64,000 nt of DNA from Aphrophora alni (GCA_963513935.1 OY740772.1:104121989-104185988); one strand, 5' to 3'; positions 12,461 to 23,999 are shown, numbered from the stretch's first letter. Notes: generated from the sequence alone by a model not told the origin. Numbers and translations: made by a program.

Positions 12461-13990
12461 TACTATTCCGCCTGAAAACATCATTACTTATTACTGTAGT
12501 TGGATGTTAATAGATTATTAGATATTTTAAAATTATATATTGTACTTTTATTTCCCCTCTAACTTCATTGCATATATACACATATTTTACAAAATCGTTG
12601 TATGTTTTACATGCTGATAATTTAAATAGTTCTAGACTTAAAATTATAAATCTCTTGTATTATAAATGCCTACATGAAACATTATGCTTAAAACTGAATA
12701 CTTAACACGTCTTTAGATATTAGAATGGAATGATAAAGACGACTGTCAGAAACATGGCTGTCACACATTGGGTACAAATGAATAGGATGGTTGTGTTAAT
12801 GATGTACTTAATGTGTAATTTCTGCAGAAGCTTTCCTGCTCATTCATGCTCGCAATAGAACAGTGTTGCTCATGCTCATTAATCAATGTTAAAATAGACG
12901 AGGTATTTGTTCGCTCATTGTTAAAGGGTAGGATAATTTGAAATAGTAATATTAGAGTAATAATTTACATTATCTTTTCTCCCTCATCCTCTCTCCCCTG
13001 CCTTTTTCTATCTTTCTCTCACACACATACTATTATTTCAATTAATTGATGTCGGTACACACCGTTAACGTATACAACAGACATAAACAATACAAAACTC
13101 ATAAATACTAAAAAGTAACATTTTTGTATACTTTATTTTCATTATTGCTTCTAAACATGCAATTAAAAGTACTAACAGCCAAAAAGTTAGTTCAAGAACA
13201 AGCTGTTTGTAATGTGTATGTATTAACTAACTAAATCAATAGACCTACTTCTTGATGATTTAATGAATTCAATAGATCGCCAGTCTAAACGAAATCTGAC
13301 TACTAATTAACGTGTATAGTGACTCAACAATATTAAACAGTAGATAGAACCACAACATCTGTACACTTGAACTAAATACCACGCACAAAGAGAGATGATA
13401 AAGCATAATGACTTTATGGATGACTTGCTCCATACAGTGTGATTGTGATTTACAATTCATTGAGATCAGAGTGATTAGTTAATATTATACAGTATTATAA
13501 TATATACATCGATAAACATAAAGCCAAGAATACTGTCGCTAAATTATTATCAACTTTTACTAAAATAATTAATTTTTTTTTTTTAAACCTAATTTAAGAA
13601 ATTGTTATTCTTATAAAAACAACAATAAATCAGTAAACAAGGAGGTTTTTACTTTTTATTATTTTTTTTTTCAGTTAAAAACTACATTATTGACACAAAC
13701 TTTCTTTATTTAAGCATTGCCCAAGTCTTGTTCACTCATTAAACTCAATAGCTTATAATTCCAAATACATTACAAATCTCAATTCTATTATGAGTAGGAC
13801 GTAAGCAATAATTCATTTTACGTTTCGTGCAATTAGAAAGTTTTTTTTTTTTTATTTTTATAAATGTAATGTACAGTTATTGCAAAGAAGGTACGTGTGA
13901 CGTTGTAGAATCAAGAGAACTAAAATCCCGCACAATATAGGATAGATTTTGAATAGGATCTGCAGTGTTCTAGAAAAAGCAACGTGCAGC
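12461..13990. other. AT-rich non-coding stretch
   Basis: No gene-like signal. T-rich runs occur near 13571 and 13842. Confidence 0.5.
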
Positions 13991-14057
13991 ATAGCGATGA
14001 TCAGCTGTAGCGGTATGAAGAGGAAATCCTAGTCCCAGGCCTAAACCGTTCAACATG

Positions 14058-14240
14058 TGTGACGTCACAGGATATTATTGATTTTATGGAATGCAATGTA
14101 GTTTCCTAATTACTATGTTGTGCTAAGATTGTGGGTAATGACGTTACCGGGTTGTCGGGAAAGTCTAGTAATTTGCCAGCCCATAGTCAAGATATTTATA
14201 TATCGACAGGTATATAATAGGCTGCCAGTCTTAGACTGCC
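14058..14240 (+). promoter_or_regulatory. Promoter-like cluster: CRE palindrome, TATA, initiator-like site
   Basis: A perfect cAMP-response-type palindrome TGACGTCA lies at about 14060. A TATTTATATA box lies at about 14193 and a CCAGTCT initiator-like sequence about 30 bp further on, next to a small CAGTC-TTA-GACTG hairpin. The spacing fits an arthropod core promoter or an LTR promoter. No ORF follows, so the target is unknown. This is inference from motifs only. Confidence 0.3.
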
Positions 14241-14743
14241 TTTGTAACTTTCGTGGGTACTTTATTAATTGAAATGTAAGTCTTTCAAATTAATTCATAA
14301 TATAAGTAACTCATCAAGTGGTGGTTAGCTTGAGTGGTATTTGATCTTTGGGGATAAGGGATCTAGATAATGATAAGGAATGGGTGAACACTTTTCACTA
14401 GTTAAATTTGCATTTGTTTGGAGTATCTTAGGGATTAAATTCATTAGTTTTAACCCCAAGCAACCATAGCGCGTTATATGTCAAAGATAGTCAATGGCAA
14501 TAACCAATACATGTGGAAACTGAAATCACTAAAAGAAAGATACCACAACAAAGACTATATTTGTAACGTATGAATGACGTCTCCATCTTTTTCGTTTATT
14601 ACATATAGCCTACACAAACTTGCATATTAGCCAATCTTTTTTTATCACAACTGGAAATTATAACTCAGTCATTTATACGTCAATCATTAATTCATATGTT
14701 TTAAATTCATGTATGTGCTTTTCAATAACTCAGTACAAAACAT

Positions 14744-14960
14744 TATGCAAAATTCAGTACACATCTCTCACAAAGTCACAACTGGTGGTAATGGTCGTTG
14801 CACAAATATATAATGTGGACATGTATGTGGCTAAAAGGTTATGGTAATAATCACGTAGTTGATATAAAACAACTGGACGCAGCAAACATAATGCAGGAAC
14901 AGTAGTAAATAAACCATAACTAAATATATTACTGTGAAATGCAGGTTCATACTTTGTGCA
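14744..14960 (+). repeat. Dispersed repeat family C (copy 1)
   Basis: Contains CACAACTGGTGGTAATGGTC, ACATGTATGTGGCTAAAAGG and CAACTGGACGCAGC. A long inverted copy lies at 22800-22985 and shorter ones near 54865, 57670 and 58540. The 75-codon frame that ends inside it is not considered a gene. Confidence 0.6.
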
Positions 14961-16075
14961 CTCTAGGATGTATAACCGTTATGTGTTTCTTCATTTACGA
15001 TGCTCATATGTAGGCCAACAGTTCAAATAAGTCATTTTCATACTTTATAAATCATTTTTAATTTTTTTTTTTTTAATTCTAATTTTAATATTACATTACG
15101 TTATACAATTGTAAATTGTAGATTTTATAAATCATCTGCGAAGTTTAATTTTTACAATTGTAGATACGGTTATACAATTGTAGTTTGTAAATTGCAAATA
15201 TAGGTGTAGTACTGTTTCATACCAGAATAGTCCTTTGTGTAAATTCGATTTCGGAACCACAATCCCATCTTTTAGTTAAAGATCACCTTATCTCTGGAAT
15301 AAACTAAAACATTAACAAAAGAACACAAATACGTACGAGTATGAACATAATTACACATCAAAACGGATTGGTGAGCACGAGAGATACTAGGAGATTAAAG
15401 ATGTACTGTTTTTCATCTTGGTATATGTCCTTTTTTATCATATTTATTAATTCATAGTTGAGTCTTATAGGTCATTTTATCTAAATGATAGTTGATGGTT
15501 CAACAGATTGTTTGGGCTGAATTGAATTTTTTGTATATTTAATATTCTTCTACGAAGTTCAAGAGTGTCTTTCTTACCTATGTGTCAACTTGTTGCCAAC
15601 ATTTGAATAAGAATCGTTTCACGTTATGATTGTTCCTCAAAATTTTATTTTATATGGCGTAAAAGTGTTTCTTAAACAGTCTGATGTAGAAACTTTCCTA
15701 GTCATTGCGCCATTTTTTGTTGAGCGCAAACTATTTGTCGGTCTGTATTTTTCTTTTTGCTTTATGAACGCATTTTATTAACATTTTTAGTACTATGTTC
15801 GTGTACTCGACACGTATCTATTTATTCCTATACCTTCGTATGTGCTAAGTTTCTCTTTTTTGTTTTACTAATAATTTGTCGCCCATTGAGATTTTGTAGC
15901 CATTCGCTCTAACTGTGAATTTAATGGTGTTAAGTTCATCATGGAAATCGTTCTTGGAAATAATGAGTAGACGGTAAAAAAAAACTTTCGTATTCTGACA
16001 TGTTTTGTTTAGATAAATAATAAAATTATGTGTGTATGATTGTGTCTGTCATCGTTGATTTATTTATTTTTACTG
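14961..16075. other. Non-coding stretch
   Basis: Nothing recognised. A local pair of ATACAATTGTA-like direct repeats lies near 15102-15185. Confidence 0.5.
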
Positions 16076-16170
16076 TTGTTGTTTAAAAGCAAAAACTTCC
16101 CGTTCATAAAAATAATAATAACCTCTCAATCTTAAAAAAAAAAGAAGAAGAAAAGGCTAGACTAGAGTTA
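16076..16170 (+). repeat. Dispersed repeat family A (copy 4, 5' part)
   Basis: Only the start of the family, GTTGTTTAAAAGCAAAAAC, is recognisable, followed by an A-rich stretch with a local duplication. Confidence 0.4.
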
Positions 16171-16386
16171 AAATACTCGTTTATCGTCATTTTATTCTTT
16201 AAGTGGGATAATTGTTTTTATAACTTCATATTTTATGACAATTGTTAAAATATACAATAACTAAGATGAACACAAAACAAATATTGCTTTACTATAGGTT
16301 TTAATAATAGCGTTAGATTATATTAAGTTATCTAATTATAAATGTCTCTTCCATTTAATGATTTGCAACCGCAGCAAGGATAGGGG

Positions 16387-16755
16387 TTGGTCCTTCAGTC
16401 TACGTTATTACCTGATGATGACTTATACATATACATCGCAGAAAGTAATAAATACACCCCTCAGGGGTTCACTATAGTAAGTACAGGATCAACAATCTTG
16501 AAGGACCTAGCTAGAGTGACACAATTTTTACATAGTTTTTGGTTACATCCGTATCTTTCATCTATTCTATTCTCTCTCGAACAACTGTTTTCTCTTCCAA
16601 CCGTGATGCTATTAGAGTATTCAAGAGTTAATGATATTTTTTTTAATATGCTTTTTTATATAGCAATGATGGCCAAGAGGCTTTTCCTTAATACAACAAG
16701 AAAAACAGTACTAATTATAAGGGTTTTCTTACCCAATTTGTTTACCAATAAATAA
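16387..16755 (+). other. Unassigned 122-codon open frame
   Basis: The longest frame outside mobile elements. It starts with a TTG, has no recognisable domain and has several hydrophobic stretches (for example around residues 54-68 and 84-100). No splice-flanked exon structure is evident and composition matches the AT-rich surroundings. It is most likely a chance frame, but it cannot be excluded as part of an exon or decayed transposon. Confidence 0.15.
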
Positions 16756-16857
16756 TTGAAATAGATATAATTTCATTACTACAATATTTTATAAAAGTTT
16801 ATATCACTTTAAACAATTATAGTTTTATATTGTTTCATAATTAGTAACATATTTTTT

Positions 16858-17090
16858 CTTGTTGTTTAGAGACGAAAACCTTTGGGTCATCATCGCCTTA
16901 TAAAAAAAAAAAAAAAGAACATACTAAAATAAATACTCCTAGAACTCGAATACTCTAATATCATTAGAAAGGAACAAGTTCGGATCAACCTGATTGAAAA
17001 AATGAAAAGAAGTATCTAACCCAAAACTAAATGAAAAAGGTGTAGATCCAGCTAGAGACCCTCGGAAATCCCACGCCCTTCTTTACTTAG
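16858..17090 (+). repeat. Dispersed repeat family A (copy 5)
   Basis: Near full length, from CTTGTTGTTTAGAGACGAAA to GATCCAGCTAGAGACCCTCG, with an expanded internal A run. Confidence 0.7.
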
Positions 17091-17204
17091 CGCCTAAAGG
17101 GTGTTACTTAGCTTAAAAGGAATCCAAAGACTATTTTATTTGTTCAATTAAATTTGTACCTGTATAAAAATACTCTACTCCTCAGTATAATAGTGTTATA
17201 AGTT

Positions 17205-17445
17205 GGTTATTTATTGACAATATTCAAGAAATTGGAAAAAGTTGCTGACTTGCTATAGATTAGATTTTGCTTGCAATGCAGAATAAAAATTTCAAAAGCT
17301 GAGATTTATTATTAATTTAAGTAAGGGGTGGTTTTCACAAACGTCTTTTTAACTTTGAAATTATACGCTTTCACGAAGTATTTTGAGACATATTTTGAAG
17401 TTTGAATAATTATTTTTAATTAGGAGGTAAAAATAAAAGAGAGCT
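17205..17445 (+). repeat. Direct repeat D, left copy
   Basis: Shares TTGCTTGCAATGCAGAATAA, TGGTTTTCACAAACG and GCTTTCACGAAGTATT with 18365-18610 in the same orientation, 1.16 kb away. Between the two lies an inverted pair (17480-17605 and 18035-18165). Confidence 0.6.
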
Positions 17446-17479
17446 GTCGTACTAAACACAAGTTGATTAACGCTCTCAT

Positions 17480-17700
17480 GGTATTCGCTCAGCCCCAATT
17501 TACAATATAATACAAGCAGATCCTATAAATGTAATGCCCAAATATCGGTGTCTTGGGCTGTATAGGAAATGTTAATTTGTATTGGTAAATCAAGGTGTAC
17601 TGTAGGGTAAGTTTGTTTAAAACGGTTGTTTCGCATATTTTTTAAAACTCGTAATTTTGTTCATCTTCCTTGACGTCATCTGGACCCTAGCAGTCCTCGT
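17480..17700 (+). pseudogene. Possible decayed reverse-transcriptase fragment (copy 1)
   Basis: The phrase AAGCAGATCCT ... TTGGTAAATCAAGG ... GACGTCATCTGGACCCTAGC resembles an eroded palm region (A-D-x-F ... V-D-H ... S-G-V-P-Q-G) of a LINE-type reverse transcriptase. A second copy lies at 27770-27960. Its first 125 bp recur inverted at 18035-18165. Too degraded to be firm. Confidence 0.3.
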
Positions 17701-17754
17701 AATGTATAATTTTCCACACATAACTCATGTTATTGTTATTGTCTTGGCGGGCTT

Positions 17755-17850
17755 TGAGCACACTATAGTCCCCTACACGAAATGTCATGTTGCTCTATCA
17801 ATTTTGTTTTAGCCGCTATCGTACTTACGTACACAACGGTGATGGACTGA
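17755..17850 (+). repeat. Dispersed repeat family E (copy 1)
   Basis: Carries GAGCACACTATAGTCCC and TAGCCGCTATCGTACTTACG, shared with 22430-22540 (inverted), 28235-28320 and 28565-28700. Confidence 0.55.
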
Positions 17851-18034
17851 CGCTGTCGAAATCCAATTTTTCAATTTTTCAGTTTTTTAAGACCATGCAA
17901 CATGTGTAACTGTGTGATATTAATAGATTGCTCCCAGCACCTATGTGAGGGTCTGGTGTTACGACGAAAGGCTCCAGCTGAGCCGCCCTTCCTAGTTCCT
18001 AGGAGCTAGTTAAATTTAACACTTAAACTCACAC

Positions 18035-18165
18035 AAATCAACGCTAGATTTACCAATACAAATTAATATTTCATATCAGTCCCAAAAACTATCTTCTGGG
18101 CGGCGTTAGAATATCTGCTTGTATTACATTGTAGATGGGGCTAGGTACGTACTATGATAGCGCCC
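18035..18165 (-). repeat. Inverted copy of 17480-17605
   Basis: Shares, on the opposite strand, ATTTACCAATACAAATTAA and TCTGCTTGTATTA(T/C)ATTGTA with the left copy. Confidence 0.6.
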
Positions 18166-18364
18166 ATTTGTCATTAACCAAGAATTGAAAGCAGTATTTT
18201 TTTAACTTAATAAATTATTGATAAGTGTTAACATTACATTAGGAACATTTAGTTTTAAGTTTTTAAAATAATCCAATTATTAATTTTATTTGTGGAATAC
18301 TAAATATAACTTTATTCAAATACCCTTCACCATAAAATACAGTATTGCAACATTCCTATATTTC

Positions 18365-18610
18365 AGCTGATTATTCATTGACAAAGTTGGAAAAAGCAAT
18401 TGATAAAAATTGCTGACTTGTAAAAGACAAGCGTTTGCTTGCATTGCAGAATAAGATTTCAAAGGCTGGGATTTTTTGATTAATTTATATAATGGTTTTC
18501 ACAAACGATTTGACAAGTCAGAAATAATATGCTTTCACGAAGTATTATTACTGAAATCTATTTGAAGTTTTAGATAATTTATTTTTAATTAAAGTAAAAA
18601 TATAATATTT
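18365..18610 (+). repeat. Direct repeat D, right copy
   Basis: Diverged partner of 17205-17445. Neither copy begins TG and ends CA in an LTR manner, so an LTR pair is not claimed. Confidence 0.6.
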
Positions 18611-18926
18611 ATTAAAACTGGTGGTTGTTAATTAATTCCTTTTGTGACATGTAGAAATTTAAATTTGCATTACAGAACCAACGATTGCAAACTGAAATCT
18701 TTTATAGTATAAATAAAATGATCTGATCGGTAAAAAAATCGATGTCAAGTTTTTCGCAAGAATATCCATTTAAAGTAAAATAAGTTTTTTTAACGAAGTC
18801 TGCCCATCGTCTATATAAGTGGACCTATTCTTATTTAAACCATATGTTGGACATATCGCTACGTGATTTTTTTCTACTTCATTTGTTTTTTGCTATCTTA
18901 AAAAAACCAAACCTTAAAATCGGTTC

Positions 18927-19161
18927 AAACCATTTTATCAAACTTAGATGAAATGTGACCTCAAAAACTACTCAAACTATTTTATCAAACTTAGTTGAAA
19001 TGTGACCTCAAAAACGACTCAAACTATTTTATTAAACTTAGTTGAAATGTGACCTCAAAAACGACTCAAACTATTTTATTAAACTTAGTTGAAATGTGGG
19101 TTCAAAATCGGCTCATACTATTGTATCGAACTTAATTGAAATGTGGGTTCAAAATAGGCAT
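18927..19161 (+). repeat. 47-bp minisatellite, five units
   Basis: Units start at 18927, 18974, 19021, 19068 and 19115, an exact 47-bp period. Each reads AAACTATTTTATCAAACTTA then GTTGAAATGTGACCTCAAAA. The last two units change GACC to GGGTT. A related phrase near 19762-19790 suggests the array grew from a dispersed repeat. Confidence 0.9.
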
Positions 19162-20869
19162 AAACCTTAACTTATCCTTTTTTCGGAATGATGTTTGTCT
19201 GTTAGTCTGTCTATATGCAGTGCTACAGCCCAAAAACTTATTAACTAATTTTAATATAATTTTATATTTTAGGCATATTTCGGGAATTTTGTTTACTTTT
19301 TTTTTTATAGATCAAAATTTTAGGATAGTTTCAATAAAAATTTTAAAACGCAATAATACGAGTTACTCATATTTTGCTCAAGTCTATGAATCGAAATGTA
19401 TTGGTGACAATCTCTCCAAAAATGAGTAAAAATCAAAATCGGCAATGGAGGTGTTATAAATACGTAGTTTCTCAACACTGACGTGATTTTTCAAGTTTTA
19501 GTGAAACTCAAAGTGTAAACCCGTGAACAAGTAAGTTTTTTTAATAACCCAAAATTTGGGGGTAAGTCATACAGAAACACAAAATTACGATTTTTTTTTT
19601 ATTATCAGCCATAACAATTTTATCACATTTTTCTCAAGTGTAGCCTCTAAGGACTCAAACATAACGTATTGGTTGCCATCTTTTCAAAAATTCCGGTTGG
19701 TTAGTTATTTTTTTAATAGGTCTATTATAAATAACTTCATTTCTAAAAATCGACATTACCGATCTTGATCAAACTTTGGTGAAATGTGAAGACATAATTA
19801 CGTAAACTCGAATACAAAAATCGCAATTAACAATATTACGGTTTAGGAATAATTGACAAACCCTAAACTGATGTCGTTGAAGCTCAACTTTCAAATGCGA
19901 TTTATTCTTTCACGACAGAAAAGAAAAGTTTTGATTATTTATTCTATTTTTAGACAACGTCCATAGTTTCACTTTTTTGATTGATAAAATCCGAACCGAC
20001 ATTTTTGTTCACGATTAGATTTGTTTCGTTTTTATTTCAAGTAAGCACAATTCATTTTAACTTACAATGAAGATGTCAGAATTGTAAACATCGCTGTTTC
20101 TCGATTAATAACTTACCTTTCTCAAACATACTGTTTCAGACAACGTCATGTCAGGAGGAATTGTTTGCCTGAAGCAAAACTAAATATTGAAACGGCCTAA
20201 GACGCAGTTGAACAGATGCAGTAAAACACAGTCAGATTAGATTAGCAACGTACATAGCAACCTGGTTACATCTTATAAGCTTTACGTGACTTTGCAGACG
20301 AAAATTAGATTTTCGTAGAATAAAACTTATAACGATAACTGAATATTGAGCAATCACTAGATTTTAGTTGTAGCACTAGAAACCTGAGTGTGTTTGATGC
20401 GCTTAAAACCCATAAAACATTTTATATTTTACTTTTTCTTCTATTGAAATAATAAACCGTTCATAAATGTTATACAAACTACGGTCGGCGTGTTGGAAAA
20501 ATATTTACATATTTAAATAAGGGACTAAACTTGCTTCGCTCACGCCATAAACATGTCCTCAGCGGAAGTCATATTTGATTAATTACGTCATCTTAATGAT
20601 GGTGATTAGGGTTTATCACAGTTTTTTTCCCAATATTTATTCCTGACCTGTAATATTTTTGTACACACGTTTCTTCACATTTTGTTAATTTTAACGAAAT
20701 CAGTTTAACAGATTTTGAGAAATAGCATATTTTATAAGAGGTACATAGCCTATTTTTATGTTTTACTCATGAATCGGTGTTTGAGTGGCAATTAATTCGT
20801 TTTATAACGGCTGTTTATAAGCAAAATCGTTAAGGTCGATTTTGATAAATTAAAATTTTGTATTTCTTC
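19162..20869. other. Non-coding stretch with decayed repeats
   Basis: Short open frames near 19136-19429 and 19556-19768 overlap dispersed-repeat sequence and show no domain. A decayed copy of family G lies near 19945-20060. Nothing else is recognised. Confidence 0.5.
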
Positions 20870-21150
20870 TTACGACAGGCAACCGCAAATTTTTAGTTGA
20901 GTCTTTAATTTTAGAAAACAAAATCCTGGTGAAATTTGTCCAAAATATGCCCACATATCAACCATAAATTTGAGTAGAATAGCACAGTTACATACAAACG
21001 TCAGATGACAGACAAACAGACAGGCAGACAGGCGTCATTTCATACTTTTTGGACTCAGAAACCTCAAAATGGATATCTCCTCAAAAAACTTTATATCAAT
21101 TTTTTAACCCATCACATTACTTTCTCTGTGAAAAAGTAAAATTCAGAATA
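20870..21150 (+). repeat. Transposon-end-like repeat with CAGA-type run
   Basis: Contains ATATGCCCACATAT, a (CAGA)-like run near 21005-21033, and CCATCACATTACTTTCTCTG. The last phrase recurs near 24458 and 54186, and the CCCACATAT phrase recurs inverted near 61550. This looks like the end of one dispersed transposon family. Confidence 0.4.
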
Positions 21151-21199
21151 ATACAAAGTCTCAAGAAAGGAAATTTGGGTAGGTATCAAAATACAGGAG

Positions 21200-22130
21200 A
21201 ATAACGCTCCTGTCAATTTTTAAGCAAAGTATTCACTGAAGTAATATTAGATTGTCTAAGAATAAAATCCATGAAACAATTATGAAAGATACATTAAAGA
21301 AGTTGTAGCTGTAGTCAGAGTCTTTAAGGGTGTCTACAGGATTAAGACTTCACAGACGATATTAAATTTTGTCTCAAATAAAACAGAAAAGGTGCAAGAT
21401 TTGAAAGAGAAATCAGGTAAAGTTGACTTAAAGATTAATGTGTCAAAAACAAATTATCTCGATATAAACAACACATCTGAGAAAAGGTGAACACATTTAT
21501 AAAAGAGCGTGTAGAGCTACTTGAAATTGTTTAAACGTGATGGAACGGATTAAGAAGTGGTTACCAGATTGAAGAAACCTTTGCTTAGCTGAACTCAATA
21601 AGGAGGTCGAATTATGTCTAAGGATAAAGCTGACACTGTTTGAGACAACTATTAAGTCTGAAGCTATGAGACCAGGAAGGAGTTAAGAATAAATAACTAA
21701 GCCACTCAAACCTTGGTAAATTAGCGTCTGATATCTATACTGGAGGTGAAATAGCTTTAGTAATTTCAAATCGTAACGAATCATTCAAAACCGTTTGAAA
21801 TAACTAAAAATAAAATACAGGAAGTGAAGATGGATAGACCACGAAATGAGTATAAATTGTCAGAAATTACAAGAAGGATAAGGATGGAATGTAAGGACAA
21901 GAAGGGGAAGACTCAGTAAGAACTGAAGGCTTACAATGGACCGGGATTGAAGATGGGAGGTTGGATATGGGGGACAGGTCGAAGCACTTTAGAGATAGCC
22001 ACACTGGAGGGAACTTGTTTCTCGGAGAAATAACAGAAGAAATGAAGAGCTTAGGCTTAAAATAATCCTCAGCGTTCCTCATATCGAATAATTTCATGAG
22101 TGTGACGTCATAGTCATTGCCTAGAGACAT
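21200..22130 (+). pseudogene. Decayed RTE-like LINE reverse transcriptase
   Basis: This would have been the C-terminal half of a non-LTR reverse transcriptase. In broken frames the sequence reads DFTDDI near 21347, in place of the F-A-D-D catalytic box, then KVDLKINVSKTNYLDINNTSE near 21422-21483, the usual block after it. RIKLTLFETTIKSEAM near 21624-21670 matches the thumb-side block that normally leads to Y-G-x-E-x-W. Several frameshifts and stops separate these blocks. The C-terminal part to 22130 has no clear match. The minus-strand frame at 21867-22130 is a shadow. Assignment to the RTE group rather than another LINE is an inference. Confidence 0.5.
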
Positions 22131-22429
22131 ACATCTATATTAATTACATTAGTAAAGTTATGCTGGTAGGCGTAGATTTAGCCTGGGGTGATTAGAAAGA
22201 TAACAAAGATTAATCAATAAAGCGACGACGCCGTTGTCGAATACTACCAAATATTCTAAATTAAATTAAAGTTAATTAGTTATTTTCATTCATTTTTTAA
22301 ATGTTGAATTAATAGATGATATTTACTTTACCAGTACGTGATGTGTATATTGGGTTTCATTTGTACAGAAAATTTTGACTTCAGTGTCTTGCTTTAAGAT
22401 TTCAGTAAACTGAAAAAGTAATTTTCGTC

Positions 22430-22540
22430 ATACCGTTATTCGTCGTCATGTACGTAAGCACGATAGCAGCTACAAAAAATAAAATAAGAACATGACATTT
22501 TATAAAGGAAAGGGTGTTCGTATATAAATCCCTGATGACA
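22430..22540 (-). repeat. Dispersed repeat family E (copy 2, inverted)
   Basis: On the minus strand: ACATGAAAT-like, then TGTAGCTGCTATCGTGCTTA and CGTACATGACG. Confidence 0.5.
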
Positions 22541-22799
22541 CTTCACCAGCTATAAATGTTGAAATAAATAAATAATAGTAAATAATTTGTAAGTACGATG
22601 GTTATAGAAATATTTTGTTATAACAGATTTTTTTAAATCAGAATTTACAGTATAATAATGTTAAATATTATTACTTGATGAATCAGTCGGTAACAGTTTC
22701 TGATTGGATGTAAATGGCAATAACTGAGTTTTTGACAAAATGGTAATATATAGAGATCTAAAGGAAGGGAATGTTATATTACTTTCCTAGAGTACAAAC

Positions 22800-22985
22800 A
22801 TAATGTTAGAACCTGTATTTCCCAGTAATATATTTAGTTATGGTTTATTTACTACTGTTCCAACATTATTAGCTGCGTCCAGTTGTTTTATATCATCTAC
22901 GTGATTATTACCCTAACCTTTTAGCCACATACATGTCCACATTATTTACTTGTACAACAACCATTACATTTTGCATAATGTTTCG
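22800..22985 (-). repeat. Dispersed repeat family C (copy 2, inverted)
   Basis: Reverse complement of 14744-14940, sharing CAACTGGACGCAGC and the CATAACTAAATATATTACTG stretch. Confidence 0.7.
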
Positions 22986-23391
22986 TACTAAAAAAATAAC
23001 GGTTAAAATATGTATGTAAAAAGTATGGAAAAGGCTTGATATTTCAAGAACTGCTTTAGATAGGAAGATGTTCGACCTGTCATTTTAAAGCTCTTAACAG
23101 GGGTAACTACAGGGTGGTACAAAAGTTTATTATCATATAAAAGGTGTTGATTAATTTATCCCCTAAACTTTCAATTTATATGTTAGTTTGTTACCGAAAT
23201 TCGTTAAAACTTATATTATTGATTATAAAAACTAAAACTAAAGTAATGTTTGGTTCTAATAATTTGTGTAGTTAAGAAATAATATGTAGGCTGGTTTTTT
23301 TTTTAATTTATAGAACACCCTATACTCTATATGTAATATCTAACACATCTTGGCTTACTTTAGATTACAATAACCAAATAATAAATCATTA

Positions 23392-23631
23392 ATTAATTAG
23401 TTAACATACCTTAATGTCAAAAGTAGTTTATTATTCTTATAGTAGCTACAGCTGTTTCGCCTCAACATAAGGCATCATCAGGCTTAGCACACGTAAACAA
23501 ACTAAAAACACGTTCACAACACAAAACTTGTTTGTATATAAAAACACACACACAAAATAGATAATGAACTACTTTTGACATTAAGGTATGTTAACTAATT
23601 AACTATATCAGTAGTTCGGAAGGCAATATGG
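23392..23631 (-). mobile_element. 240-bp inverted mini-Penelope element carrying a hammerhead
   Basis: It is bounded by a perfect 16-bp direct duplication, AAATAATAAATCATTA, at 23376-23391 and 23632-23647. Perfect 36-bp inverted repeats lie at 23393-23428 and 23567-23602. The left arm continues, on the minus strand, upstream into a ribozyme-like core. The right arm is only the last 36 bp of the same 3' end, turned around. A 29-bp unique tail (23603-23631) separates the right arm from the duplication. The layout is the same as in the 4-kb Penelope palindrome at 37.5-41.5 kb, so I infer a minimal Penelope-type insertion. No ORF is present. Confidence 0.75.
23440..23490 (-). ncRNA. Hammerhead ribozyme candidate, canonical core
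   Basis: On the minus strand, CTGATGA (23475-23481) is followed by one unpaired U, a GCC/GGC stem with a 9-nt loop, then GAAAC (23454-23458). The next bases form the palindrome ACAGCTGT (23448-23455), giving a helix III of two pairs in a monomer or eight in a dimer. The cleavage-site base is A (23447). A three-pair helix I (AGC/GCT) closes the core. Penelope-like elements are known to carry such short-stem-III hammerheads. Activity is not shown. Confidence 0.7.
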
Positions 23632-23999
23632 AAATAATAAATCATTATTCACTCAACTCTGCAGAAAATGTTTAATAGTGTATTTACAAAATTGGGAATT
23701 TTAAAACGTCTTACCTCAGTTATTAAAGATAAATTTACAATTAATTTCTTTTAAGTATCTTAAATTGACCTATTAAAACATGTAAAAATTAAAATAGCGT
23801 TCGATTTAAGAGTAGAGAAAAATCACGTTTTGTTAATTTTTGGAACACCCTATATATCATAACATACTTTTGTAGAACGTGATTTTAAAGAGCTTTAAAA
23901 TGACAGGTCGAACATCTTTTTATCTAAAGCAGTTCTTGAAATATCAAGCCGTTTCAATAATTTTCTAACAATCTGTATATTTAAAAAAGGAGCTAAACT

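Larger units (their letters stand above)
23033..23950. mobile_element. Inverted-repeat element, interrupted by a nested insertion
   Basis: The 63-bp arms 23033-23095 and 23888-23950 are reverse complements with about two differences (GGCTTGATATTTCAAGAACT ... GCTCTT). Weaker similarity extends on both sides of each arm. Inside are two GGAACACCCTATA-type phrases near 23314 and 23841. No transposase is visible, so it is likely a non-autonomous element. A separate 240-bp element sits inside at 23392-23631. Confidence 0.65.

Noticed and set aside
17205..18610. The outer direct repeats as LTRs of a retrotransposon
   Set aside because: No TG...CA ends, primer-binding site, polypurine tract or internal coding domains of LTR type were found.
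18927..19161. CRISPR-like array
   Set aside because: The repeats are contiguous 47-bp tandem units with no unique spacers, in a eukaryotic context.
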